Part shown: piece after piece, positions 1-5,687 of the stretch
How the letters are laid out: each line of letters begins with the position of its first letter
Position numbering within the stretch: position 1 is the stretch's first letter
Assembly: GCA_022600695.1 (NCBI GenBank)
Contig: JAHZJY010000389.1
Span: 1 to 5,687 of the forward strand
DNA length: 5,687 nucleotides
From: Actinomycetes bacterium
Lineage (GTDB): Bacteria; Actinomycetota; Actinomycetes; Mycobacteriales; Mycobacteriaceae
Reading direction: 5' to 3'
Program-made: the position numbers and the translations under genes
The notes under the pieces: model-generated
The model's input: the letters and a program-made list of their open reading frames with translations, nothing else
What the model was told of the DNA's origin: nothing
Database searches by the model: none

Positions 1-27
1 CTTTCTTGGCCGTAACTTTCTTGGCCG
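1..27 (-). repeat. Short tandem repeat encoding AKK units
   Basis: The 12-mer ctttcttggccg occurs at 1-12 and again at 16-27, a 15-base (five-codon) period. On the minus strand each copy reads CGGCCAAGAAAG and encodes Ala-Lys-Lys. A related Ala-Lys-Lys copy starts at 61 (ctttcttcgctgg). This is the start of a Lys/Ala repeat tail that probably continues beyond the left edge, and such tails often vary in copy number between strains. Confidence 0.7.
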
Positions 28-451
28 CAGCCTTCTGCGCGGGGGGCTTCGGCACGGCAGCTTTCTTCGCTGGCGCTCGACCTGCCGTCGCTGGGCGAGA
101 TGTCGACCTGCGGGGCGTCGCCGTCGATGGTTTCGGAGTGTCCTCGGGCACCGGCTCGATGGCCTCGGCGCGTTCCTCCCCGCGGTTCTCCAACTCCGAC
201 AGGTGACGGGAGACGAGGGCGGAACCGACGCCCATGGCCAACGCCACCGGCCAGTCGATGAGTTCGAGCACGGCCAGTCCACCGAGCGCCGCGTAGATCG
301 CGAGTTGCTCCGGCGGCGGCACCGGCACCCGCCCGATGATCGGCAGATCGACCGAGTAACTCTTCCCCTGCGCCACTTTCCGGGAGGCTTCGCGCTGAGC
401 CGCCAGCAGGCCTTTGGTTTTCGTCATGAACATGTTCGTTGTCAACAACAT
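1..451 (-). CDS. Small membrane-associated protein with Lys/Ala-rich HBHA-like tail (3' end outside window)
   Basis: About 150 residues are visible before the reading frame runs off the left edge, so the C-terminus is missing. From the chosen start the protein has a short N-terminus, a basic stretch (TKTKGLLAAQREASRK), a conserved-looking motif VDLPIIGRVPVPPPEQ, then a hydrophobic segment (about residues 49-78, beginning LAIYAALGGLAVLELIDW) that could be one membrane helix or a short hairpin. A Glu-rich linker (ELENRGEERAEAIEPVPED) follows. The final part is rich in Pro, Ala and Lys with AKKAA, QKAAAKK and TAKK repeats. Such tails are known in mycobacterial HBHA and histone-like Hlp/MDP1, where they bind glycosaminoglycans or DNA; here the ligand is unknown. 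The body does not look like HBHA, which is coiled-coil and has no comparable hydrophobic segment. Start choice: ATG codons in frame end at 490, 451, 433 and 427; 451 is preferred because AGGA lies 7 bases upstream. It follows the ATPase by 73 bases on the same strand. It has no named family that I recognise. Confidence 0.75.
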   Translation of the reverse strand, partial: MLLTTNMFMTKTKGLLAAQREASRKVAQGKSYSVDLPIIGRVPVPPPEQLAIYAALGGLAVLELIDWPVALAMGVGSALVSRHLSELENRGEERAEAIEPVPEDTPKPSTATPRRSTSRPATAGRAPAKKAAVPKPPAQKAAAKKVTAKK

Positions 452-458
452 GGTCGTG

Positions 459-462
459 TCCT
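459..462 (-). promoter_or_regulatory. Ribosome binding site deciding the start of the small protein
   Basis: AGGA on the minus strand, with 7 bases between it and the ATG ending at 451. The other in-frame ATGs (ending at 490, 433 and 427) have no purine-rich sequence at a suitable distance, so this site favours 451. A shorter product from 427 (starting MTKTKG) cannot be excluded. Confidence 0.5.
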
Positions 463-524
463 GTTCACTTTGCGGATCCGTTCCGGTCATGGGGACGGGG
501 TTACTTGAACGTATGGCACACCCT

Positions 525-3500
525 TCAAGCTTCGCCGGACCCGACGTCCTTGTCGACACCGGTGCCCGGTTGCTCACCCCGGCGGTTCGGGAGATCTACG
601 CCGTCCTCGTTCGGGTCGGCGTCATCGTCGTCCACGACTGAGTCCGCCGCCGCGGGCCTCATCCAATCCAGCAGTGTGGGCGCGTATACGCCGAGCAGCG
701 CTGCCACCGCGGTGGCCAGGAACGCCTGACTCCAGCCCAGCGGACCCACCGGGGTGCAGCCGAACAACTGGCTGACCCCGGGGGTGCTGATCACCGCGGC
801 CAGCAGGAGGAACGATCCTGCCGCCGTCGACACCACCAGGGGGCCGTGCGAGTCGGCCAGCGTCTGCGCGAGTTGGGTCGAAACCAGGCCGATCAGCGCG
901 ATCGTCGCCGCCCGGCGCTGCGTGCCGGTCAGCCGCCCCATCAGCCAGGCCAGGGTGGCTCCGGCGGTGGTGGCCGCACCACGGACGGCGATCTCCCGCC
1001 ACATCGCCGCCTCGTCACGGTCCAGGGCGCGGGAGCCGTCCTGCTTGCTGACCGCCAGAGCAGCCGCGGGAAGCGCGTCGGTGAGCATATTGACGAGCAG
1101 CATCTGCCGGGCATTGAGCACCGAACGGCCGGTCAGAAGGGAAGTGATCAGGGCGAACACCACCTCGCCGGTGTTACCGCCGAGCAGAACCGATACCGCC
1201 GACTGGACGCGGCGCCACAACTGCTCCCCTTCGTCGAGGGCGTCGATCAGAGCTTCGAGTCGGCCGTCGAGGAGCAGGATGTCGGCAGCGGTGCGGGCCG
1301 GGTCGCTGCCGGCCGCGGCCACCCCGATGCCGACGCTGGCGGCGCGGATGGCCGCGGCGTCATTGGCGCCGTCGCCGACCATCGCCGTGATCAGGCCGGT
1401 GCGTTCCAGGGTCTGCACCACCTCGACCTTGTGCTCGGGGGACATCCGGGCGAAGACCACTCGGTCGGTGACCGCGGTGGCGCGTTCATCGGCCGATAGC
1501 GACTCCCACTCGGTTCCGGTGATCACGTCATCCTCGGTGATCGGCAAACCCAGTTCGGCGGCGATGACCGCTGCCGTCAGGGGATGATCACCGGTGATCA
1601 GCCGCACTGCGATACCGCGCGCCGCGAGCTCGGCCAGGAGCGGTGCAGCGTTGTCCCGGGGGGTGTCGGCCAGACCGATCAGCCCGATCGGCTTCAGCGC
1701 GGACCTGCACAGCCGTTCCATCACCGCCGGATCGGTGGCGGCCTGGGCGGCCTGACGAGCGGTCAGGGTTCGCTCGGCGACGGCCAGCACCCGCAGTCCC
1801 TCGGCGGCCAGTTCGGCGACCATGGGCGTCACGTCAACGGCGTTGCGTGCCAGCGCCGCGGCAAGCACTTCGGGTGCACCCTTGATCCTCAACCGGGTGC
1901 CGGTCAGGGACGCGGCGAACGGCCGGCCGGACTGGAACGGCAGGTAGCGGACCGGTTCGTCATGGTCAAGGTCACCGGCGGCCAGCCGGATTGCCTCGTC
2001 AGTGGCGTGCTCAGCCTTGCCGTTGTGGGCGGCGATGGTGCGCGCCGCGGTGGCGATGACGGCGTCGCGGGTGCGGCCGGGCAGGGGGCGTACCCGTTTG
2101 ACCGTCAGCCGGTTCTCGCTGAGGGTTCCGGTCTTGTCGAAACACACCACATCGAGACGAGCGAGCGCTTCAACGGAGTTGGGGTTGCGGATCAGCACAT
2201 GTCTGCCGCTGAGCTTGCGGGCCGCAGCCAATTGCGCCAACGTCGCGACCAGGGGCAGGCCCTCCGGCACCGCCGCGACCCCGACCGCCACGGCGCTGCT
2301 GATGGCCTCCCGCAAGGGCGATCCGCGCAGCGTGCCCAGCAGGCCGACCAACGCCCCGCCGCCGAGACTCCAGGGCAAGGCCCGACTGGTGATCGAGGCC
2401 AGCTGAGTGTGCAGACCGATCCGCCGGGATGTGCCGGGGGTCAACGCCATAGCCCGTTGCACCTCGGTGCCGCCGCCGACCGCGGTGACAACGGCGAGTC
2501 CGGTCCCGGCGACCACGGTGCAGCCCGCGTAGACCATGCAGGATCGCTCGGCCAGCGGCGCGCCGGGTGTGGGATCGGTGTTCTTGGACACCGGCAGCGA
2601 CTCACCGGTGAGCCGGGACTCATCGACCTCCATACTCGCGGCCTCGATCAGCCGGGCATCGGCCGGCACGATCTCTCCGGAGCGGATTTCGATGATGTCC
2701 CCGCGGCGCAGTGATTCGGCCGGGACATCATCGGCGGCGTCGGTCTCGAGTGGTCCGATCCGCCGCCGGGCCGGCGGATCCTGCACCGCCAGCAGGCGTC
2801 GCAGTGTCCGTTCGGCGTGCAGCTGCTGCTGGGCCGACAATGCGGCGTTGGTCAGCAGCACGCTCCCGACCAGCGCGGCGTCCAACGGGGAGCCGAGCAG
2901 GGCGCTGGCCACCGCGCCGGTCGCCAGGATCGGCGTGATCGGATCGGCGAGGTTGGCCCGGATCTCCCCGGCCAGGTCGCCGGTAAGCGACCAGCCCGCG
3001 GAGACGGCCCGAAGCGCCAGGCGGGCTGGCGCCAGCAGCACGGACGGTTGAGCGGCGGGTGCCGTGCGCATCGACGGGGGGCGTGGTAAGAGTCGCCGTA
3101 TCTCGTCGATGTCCAGGCTGTGCCATTCGTGGCCCGGTTCCGGTGTCGGAAGCGGCTCCCGGAAAACCTTGTCACCTGCCGTGAAACCTGTCCACAACCC
3201 GGCGAACACACTGGTATTGACCGCATCCGGTCCGTAGCCCGGTACCCCCGGCACCAACATCAGCGCACCGATCGCCGAACCCGACAGCGACAGCTTGACA
3301 CCCCGGGTGCTGGCCTCGCGGGCTGCGGGCAGGGCGCGCAGAATGCGCCATGCGGCCGGCAGATCGGGTACGAACAGGTCGGCGCCCCACGGCAGGCTGG
3401 TTCCGCGGGGAATCCCGATGGTGATATCTGCCTCGTGCTGGGCCGCCATCTCGGAGGTGGTCAGGAACACTGTCGTCGCGCCGTCGAGGTGGAGACGCGA

Positions 3501-5009
3501 GACGACGTCGGCCAGCGTGTCATCGAGAGTTCCAGAAACCGGGTGGAGGGTGTCGAAACCCTGTCCCAGTGAGCGCAGGCCGTCGTCGCCGACTGATATC
3601 ACCCGGGCGCCGCTCCGGCGGGCCTCACTGACCACCGCGGTGGCGAACGGATCGCGCATCGGGCTCACCAGCGACTCTCCCGCGGTGCCTGCTCCGGGGA
3701 TCGTCGACAACGGGTGCCAGCCGGGACCGATCAACCCGGCGTCGAGGGCAGCATAGGCCGCCTGCCAGGCCGGGGTGCGGTGCGAATTGCCGACTCCCCG
3801 AATTCGGCTGACCATTAAGTCGTCGGTGTAGAGGGCGCGCGGGTCGATCACGATGGCGTCCACCCGGTCCAGCGCCCGCAATGCCCGGGGCCGCACGACC
3901 ACGGTGTCGTGGTGGCTGGTCAGACCACGGGTCATGGCACAGCCGAAGGCTTCCCGGGCCGCACGGGTCGGTTTGGGTGCGGAAACCAGTGCCGCGGCGC
4001 CGGCCAAAGTGGGGCTGCCGGAGAGCAGGCCGACCAGCGCGGCGGCGCTCACGCCCAACCAGCCCGCCTGATCGGCGTACTCCTCTCCGGGGCCGTGGGC
4101 GAAAACCGTTGTGCCGTGGGCCGGTCCGCGTCCGTCCGGGCAGTGCCCGGCGAGTTCGGGTTCGTGACGATGCCAGGACTGCCGCACGTTCCACGCTTCG
4201 CCGGCGAGTAGCGTGCGACCGGCCGCCTCGGCGGCGGCCGAGGTAGGCGAGACGGTCAGTACGTTGGCGGCCGCGTTGAGCATCGACAGCACCAGGTCGG
4301 TTCCCTCGTGGCCGATTGTGCGAACCAGTCGGTGGCGGACGGCCGGGATCTGTTCGGCCAGCGTCGGGATGACCGAGACGATATTGGGCAGCCCGGGAAG
4401 CCGCATCGTGGCCCCGGCCAGCGAAATGCCGAGACTCGCGGCGGCGGTGGCGGCACTGAGCACCCGCGCCACCAGCAGAGCGTCATCGCCGGGCAGGGTC
4501 AACGGGTGCCGATGGTCCGCGGTCCGGGTCCCGGCCTGTCGCTCCGCGGTGGCGACGACATCGGCAAGGTCTCCGTCCGGTCCATGCGGGGAGACGGTGA
4601 TCACCACCCGGGCAACCGAACGGTTGACGACGGCGTCGACCACACCGGGAACGGCGCGCACCGCATCGAGCACCCGCTCGGCGATGGCGTCGGCGTCCGG
4701 GCCGGAAAGCCCCCGGACTTCGATCCAGTACCGCCGGCCGTGCCTGCTCCTGCGCCGGGTCGGCGGGCCGCCCACCGCCTCAACCGCCATCGCAGCCGCT
4801 GCGCGCACAGTGGTGCGAACCCCGGGCAGGGTGTCGAGCATCGCCTCGCCGGCACGGGTAGCGGTGGAGCCCCCGATCAGTGCGGCTGCACCGGCCAGAC
4901 CGGCGACCGTCGTCGTCGTCGTGACGGCCAGGTTCAGCCCTGCCGCGGTGGCCCGAATCGGGGCCCGGAGCAATGTCCCGAGCCCCGCCAGGTCCGGCCG
5001 TGGAATCAT
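525..5009 (-). CDS. Giant P-type cation-transporting ATPase, CtpH/CtpI-like, with degenerate N-terminal ATPase half
   Basis: A 1,494-residue membrane pump that should couple ATP hydrolysis to cation transport across the cytoplasmic membrane. Visible catalytic motifs are LRRGD and TGES (residues 801-804, actuator domain), PEGLP in M4 (915-919), the phosphorylated Asp958 in DKTGT, KGAPE (1043-1047, nucleotide binding), TGDH (1139-1142) and GDGAND (1212-1217, hinge and Mg2+). These define a P2-type pump (Ca2+/Na+/H+ class), not a P1B heavy-metal pump, because the M4 motif is PEGLP and not CPC. About ten membrane helices flank these domains. Usual P2 pumps are about 900 residues; the extra ~620 N-terminal residues hold an HMA-like fold and a decayed ATPase core. 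The tail is acidic (VVDDDDADPNED). Very long P-type ATPases are known in mycobacteria as CtpH and CtpI; I cannot choose between them, so no symbol is given. The frame is open up to 5156, but that start would overlap the acyltransferase gene; ATG at 5009 has GGTGA four bases upstream. GTG at 5012 is an alternative. The substrate is unproven, with Ca2+ the first candidate. Confidence 0.93.
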   Translation of the reverse strand: MIPRPDLAGLGTLLRAPIRATAAGLNLAVTTTTTVAGLAGAAALIGGSTATRAGEAMLDTLPGVRTTVRAAAAMAVEAVGGPPTRRRSRHGRRYWIEVRGLSGPDADAIAERVLDAVRAVPGVVDAVVNRSVARVVITVSPHGPDGDLADVVATAERQAGTRTADHRHPLTLPGDDALLVARVLSAATAAASLGISLAGATMRLPGLPNIVSVIPTLAEQIPAVRHRLVRTIGHEGTDLVLSMLNAAANVLTVSPTSAAAEAAGRTLLAGEAWNVRQSWHRHEPELAGHCPDGRGPAHGTTVFAHGPGEEYADQAGWLGVSAAALVGLLSGSPTLAGAAALVSAPKPTRAAREAFGCAMTRGLTSHHDTVVVRPRALRALDRVDAIVIDPRALYTDDLMVSRIRGVGNSHRTPAWQAAYAALDAGLIGPGWHPLSTIPGAGTAGESLVSPMRDPFATAVVSEARRSGARVISVGDDGLRSLGQGFDTLHPVSGTLDDTLADVVSRLHLDGATTVFLTTSEMAAQHEADITIGIPRGTSLPWGADLFVPDLPAAWRILRALPAAREASTRGVKLSLSGSAIGALMLVPGVPGYGPDAVNTSVFAGLWTGFTAGDKVFREPLPTPEPGHEWHSLDIDEIRRLLPRPPSMRTAPAAQPSVLLAPARLALRAVSAGWSLTGDLAGEIRANLADPITPILATGAVASALLGSPLDAALVGSVLLTNAALSAQQQLHAERTLRRLLAVQDPPARRRIGPLETDAADDVPAESLRRGDIIEIRSGEIVPADARLIEAASMEVDESRLTGESLPVSKNTDPTPGAPLAERSCMVYAGCTVVAGTGLAVVTAVGGGTEVQRAMALTPGTSRRIGLHTQLASITSRALPWSLGGGALVGLLGTLRGSPLREAISSAVAVGVAAVPEGLPLVATLAQLAAARKLSGRHVLIRNPNSVEALARLDVVCFDKTGTLSENRLTVKRVRPLPGRTRDAVIATAARTIAAHNGKAEHATDEAIRLAAGDLDHDEPVRYLPFQSGRPFAASLTGTRLRIKGAPEVLAAALARNAVDVTPMVAELAAEGLRVLAVAERTLTARQAAQAATDPAVMERLCRSALKPIGLIGLADTPRDNAAPLLAELAARGIAVRLITGDHPLTAAVIAAELGLPITEDDVITGTEWESLSADERATAVTDRVVFARMSPEHKVEVVQTLERTGLITAMVGDGANDAAAIRAASVGIGVAAAGSDPARTAADILLLDGRLEALIDALDEGEQLWRRVQSAVSVLLGGNTGEVVFALITSLLTGRSVLNARQMLLVNMLTDALPAAALAVSKQDGSRALDRDEAAMWREIAVRGAATTAGATLAWLMGRLTGTQRRAATIALIGLVSTQLAQTLADSHGPLVVSTAAGSFLLLAAVISTPGVSQLFGCTPVGPLGWSQAFLATAVAALLGVYAPTLLDWMRPAAADSVVDDDDADPNEDGVDLPNRRGEQPGTGVDKDVGSGEA
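528..3146 (-). other. Catalytic P2-type ATPase half of the giant pump
   Basis: Residues about 622-1494. The half opens with WHSLDIDEIRRLL (629-641), which resembles the Cation_ATPase_N motif that normally begins a P2 pump, then goes through a basic/amphipathic stretch into M1-M2 (about 690-726), the actuator domain (about 750-857), M3-M4 (about 877-930), the P and N domains (about 940-1265), M5-M6 (about 1267-1320) and M7-M10 (about 1341-1446). Every catalytic motif is intact. It could stand alone as a complete pump, which supports the reading that the preceding half was joined to it. Domain limits are estimates from hydrophobicity and motif position. Confidence 0.85.
4587..4730 (-). other. 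HMA-like ferredoxin-fold domain lacking metal-binding cysteines
   Basis: Residues about 94-141 of the pump follow a beta-alpha-beta-beta pattern typical of heavy-metal-associated domains: a strand (YWIEVRGL), a helix (DADAIAERVLDAVRAV), the turn PGV, then two strands (VDAVVNRS, VARVVITV). The loop where HMA domains carry GMxCxxC reads GLSGPDADA, with no cysteine. It is therefore unlikely to bind soft metals in the usual way and may be structural or regulatory. Confidence 0.6.
4908..4922. repeat. (CGT)5 trinucleotide run encoding a threonine tract
   Basis: Five CGT units on the plus strand; on the minus strand they are read as ACG/ACC threonine codons giving TTTTT near residue 30-34 of the pump, within a hydrophobic N-terminal stretch. 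It may vary in length by slippage, each unit adding one Thr without a frame change. Confidence 0.5.
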
Positions 5010-5013
5010 CACG

Positions 5014-5018
5014 TCACC
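5014..5018 (-). promoter_or_regulatory. Ribosome binding site supporting the ATPase start
   Basis: GGTGA on the minus strand, four bases before the ATG ending at 5009. It matches the 3' part of the full Shine-Dalgarno consensus (AGGAGGTGA), so the short spacing is acceptable. It supports a start outside the acyltransferase gene over the far upstream ATG at 5156. The match is short and the call moderate. Confidence 0.4.
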
Positions 5019-5056
5019 GTACCGGCCGGCCCGCAATGACTGCTCGGGGACGAATG

Positions 5057-5090
5057 CGCACCCGGGCAGCCCTAGGTCAGCCCGGGTGCG
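5057..5090 (-). repeat. Perfect 11-bp inverted repeat spanning the acyltransferase stop (possible terminator/attenuator)
   Basis: The arms cgcacccgggc (5057-5067) and gcccgggtgcg (5080-5090) are exact reverse complements, with a 12-base loop (5068-5079) that begins, on the minus strand, with the acyltransferase stop codon TGA and contains the palindrome CCTAGG. The RNA stem would be very stable (nine G-C pairs of eleven). No U-tract follows, so it is not a classical intrinsic terminator; U-less hairpins are discussed as terminators in mycobacteria. It lies 47 bases before the ATPase start and could set the ratio between the two genes or protect the upstream mRNA end. Confidence 0.65.
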
Positions 5091-5687
5091 GGTGGACTGT
5101 GGTGACGGCCTCCGGTCCGGCGCGCACCGCCGCCTCGCAGCGTGCGGCGAGTTCACCGCGACCGGCGCCCGGTAGTTGCAGCGCGCTCAACTCCACGTTG
5201 ACGATGGTCACCGGGGCCCGCGCGGTCCGCTTCAGTGATGCCCCCAGGGAGTCCTCACCCAGGAAGGCCGGCGCGGTCGACGGACTACCATCGCGGTGCC
5301 GGTAGGTCAGGCGCAGCGGCTGTACCGGACGGCCGGCGTCGATGGCGGCCTGGAACAGCGCCGGGCGGAACTGGCCGTAATCCGGACCGCAGTAGGTGGT
5401 TCCTTCCGGGAACACGACGACGGTCTGTCCGTCGCGCAGCCGATGGACCACGGTGCTGATCACGCCGGGCAGTTGCCGGAGGCTGCCGCGTTCGATGGGG
5501 ATGATGTCCGCGATCCGTGCGGCTGCTCCCACGGCCGGCCAGTCGGTGAGATCGGCTCGGGCGACGAACGCCCCCGGCAGGACGGCACCGACGGCGAAGA
5601 TGTCGACCCAGGAGATGTGGTTGCTGACGACGAGCATGCCGCGCAGGTTGCGGACCGGGCCACCGGTCAGAGTGATGCGCACGCCGA
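5077..5687 (-). CDS. PlsC-family 1-acylglycerol-3-phosphate-type acyltransferase (5' end outside window)
   Basis: Just over 200 C-terminal residues are visible; the frame stays open to the right edge, so the true start and roughly 50 residues are probably missing. PlsC/AGPAT enzymes move an acyl chain from acyl-CoA or acyl-ACP to a lysophospholipid or related acceptor at the inner face of the membrane. The family motifs are all present: NHISWVD (NHx4D, catalytic His and Asp, 5622-5602), IPIERGS (motif II), FPEGTT (motif III, acceptor phosphate binding) and VQPLRLTY (motif IV). A Cys-containing extension of motif III (TTYCG) and the run DAGRPVQPLRLTY recall the mycobacterial acyltransferase cluster around Rv3814c-Rv3816c, from memory. 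The acceptor cannot be told from sequence; lysophosphatidic acid is only the default. The GTG at 5680-5682 is an internal valine more likely than the start. It ends with TGA inside the loop of an inverted repeat, 67 bases before the ATPase. Confidence 0.9.
   Translation of the reverse strand, partial: GVRITLTGGPVRNLRGMLVVSNHISWVDIFAVGAVLPGAFVARADLTDWPAVGAAARIADIIPIERGSLRQLPGVISTVVHRLRDGQTVVVFPEGTTYCGPDYGQFRPALFQAAIDAGRPVQPLRLTYRHRDGSPSTAPAFLGEDSLGASLKRTARAPVTIVNVELSALQLPGAGRGELAARCEAAVRAGPEAVTTVHPHPG

Larger units (their letters stand above)
3147..5009 (-). other. N-terminal HMA-like plus degenerate P-type ATPase half
   Basis: Residues 1-621. In order: a Thr/Ala-rich hydrophobic stretch (about 21-51), a basic patch (RRRSRHGRR), an HMA-like ferredoxin fold (about 94-141, YWIEV...VARVVITV) without the CxxC metal site, hydrophobic segments near 179-201, 237-269 and 314-343, then a region that follows the P-domain of the catalytic half. 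VDAIVIDPRALYTDD (residues 384-398) lines up with LDVVCFDKTGTLSEN (Asp389 matches Asp958 but KTGT is lost); ARVISVGDDG lines up with AVRLITGDHP; and ADITIGI followed by ADLFVPD lines up with ASVGIGV followed by ADILLLD. No TGE loop and no GDGAND are present. This looks like a catalytically dead second ATPase core; the alignment is by eye. Confidence 0.65.

Noticed and set aside
473..480. Palindrome cggatccg as an operator
   Set aside because: An 8-base palindrome is expected by chance in a GC-rich sequence, and there is no second copy or regulator gene nearby.
508..513. TACGTT on the minus strand as a -10 promoter element for the small gene
   Set aside because: It fits TANNNT but has no convincing -35 at 16-18 bases upstream, and the match is too short to support a promoter.
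452..524. Intrinsic terminator after the ATPase gene
   Set aside because: No strong stem or U-tract is visible in the 73-base gap, so read-through into the small gene is the simpler view.
754..2714. Plus-strand open frames of 217-376 codons opposite the ATPase C-terminal half
   Set aside because: They lie opposite intact P-type ATPase motifs and show no recognisable domains; these are high-GC shadow frames.
5010..5156. A 49-residue N-terminal extension of the ATPase starting from the ATG at 5156
   Set aside because: It would overlap the acyltransferase coding region by 80 bases in another frame, is Arg/Pro-rich like antisense-frame translation, and the ATG at 5009 has its own GGTGA site.
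4213..5175. Long plus-strand open frame of about 320 codons opposite the ATPase N-terminus
   Set aside because: Its product is Ser/Arg/Ala-rich low-complexity sequence typical of the antisense of high-GC genes, with no motif; the minus strand encodes a recognisable protein.

Overview
This GC-rich window most likely comes from a mycobacterium or a close actinobacterial relative. Evidence is the very high G+C, the Ala/Arg/Val/Asp-rich proteins, a PlsC-type acyltransferase of the kind seen in mycobacterial lipid loci, a giant (~1,500-residue) P-type ATPase resembling the mycobacterial CtpH/CtpI group, and an HBHA-like Lys/Ala tail. All genes I can support lie on the minus strand. Coding density is near complete, and I see no tRNA, rRNA, CRISPR array, insertion sequence or phage gene.

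In the direction of transcription (right to left) the layout is as follows. (1) 5687-5077: the C-terminal part of a PlsC-family 1-acylglycerol-phosphate-type acyltransferase, whose 5' end lies beyond the window. (2) 5090-5057: a perfect 11-bp GC-rich inverted repeat whose 12-nt loop carries the acyltransferase stop codon. (3) 5009-525: a 1,494-residue P-type cation ATPase filling about 80% of the window. (4) 451-1: a small protein with one hydrophobic segment and an Ala-Lys-Lys-rich tail, cut by the left edge. The gaps are only 67 and 73 bases, so a single transcription unit is plausible, although the hairpin could reduce read-through.

The most interesting object is the ATPase. Its C-terminal half (about residues 620-1494) is a complete P2-type pump with all catalytic motifs and much of a Ca2+-ATPase-like ion site. 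Its N-terminal half (about residues 1-620) contains an HMA-like ferredoxin fold without the metal-binding cysteines, several hydrophobic segments, and what looks like a decayed second P-type core. In that core the phosphorylation motif DKTGT is replaced by DPRAL, the hinge motif GDGAND is lost, and the actuator TGE is absent. The gene therefore reads as a tandem fusion of a dead pseudo-ATPase and a live pump.

How the products work together is inference: an envelope lipid acyltransferase, a membrane cation pump and a membrane-anchored polycationic protein all point to the cell envelope, but nothing in the sequence shows a direct interaction. I did not find a clearly novel multi-gene system.
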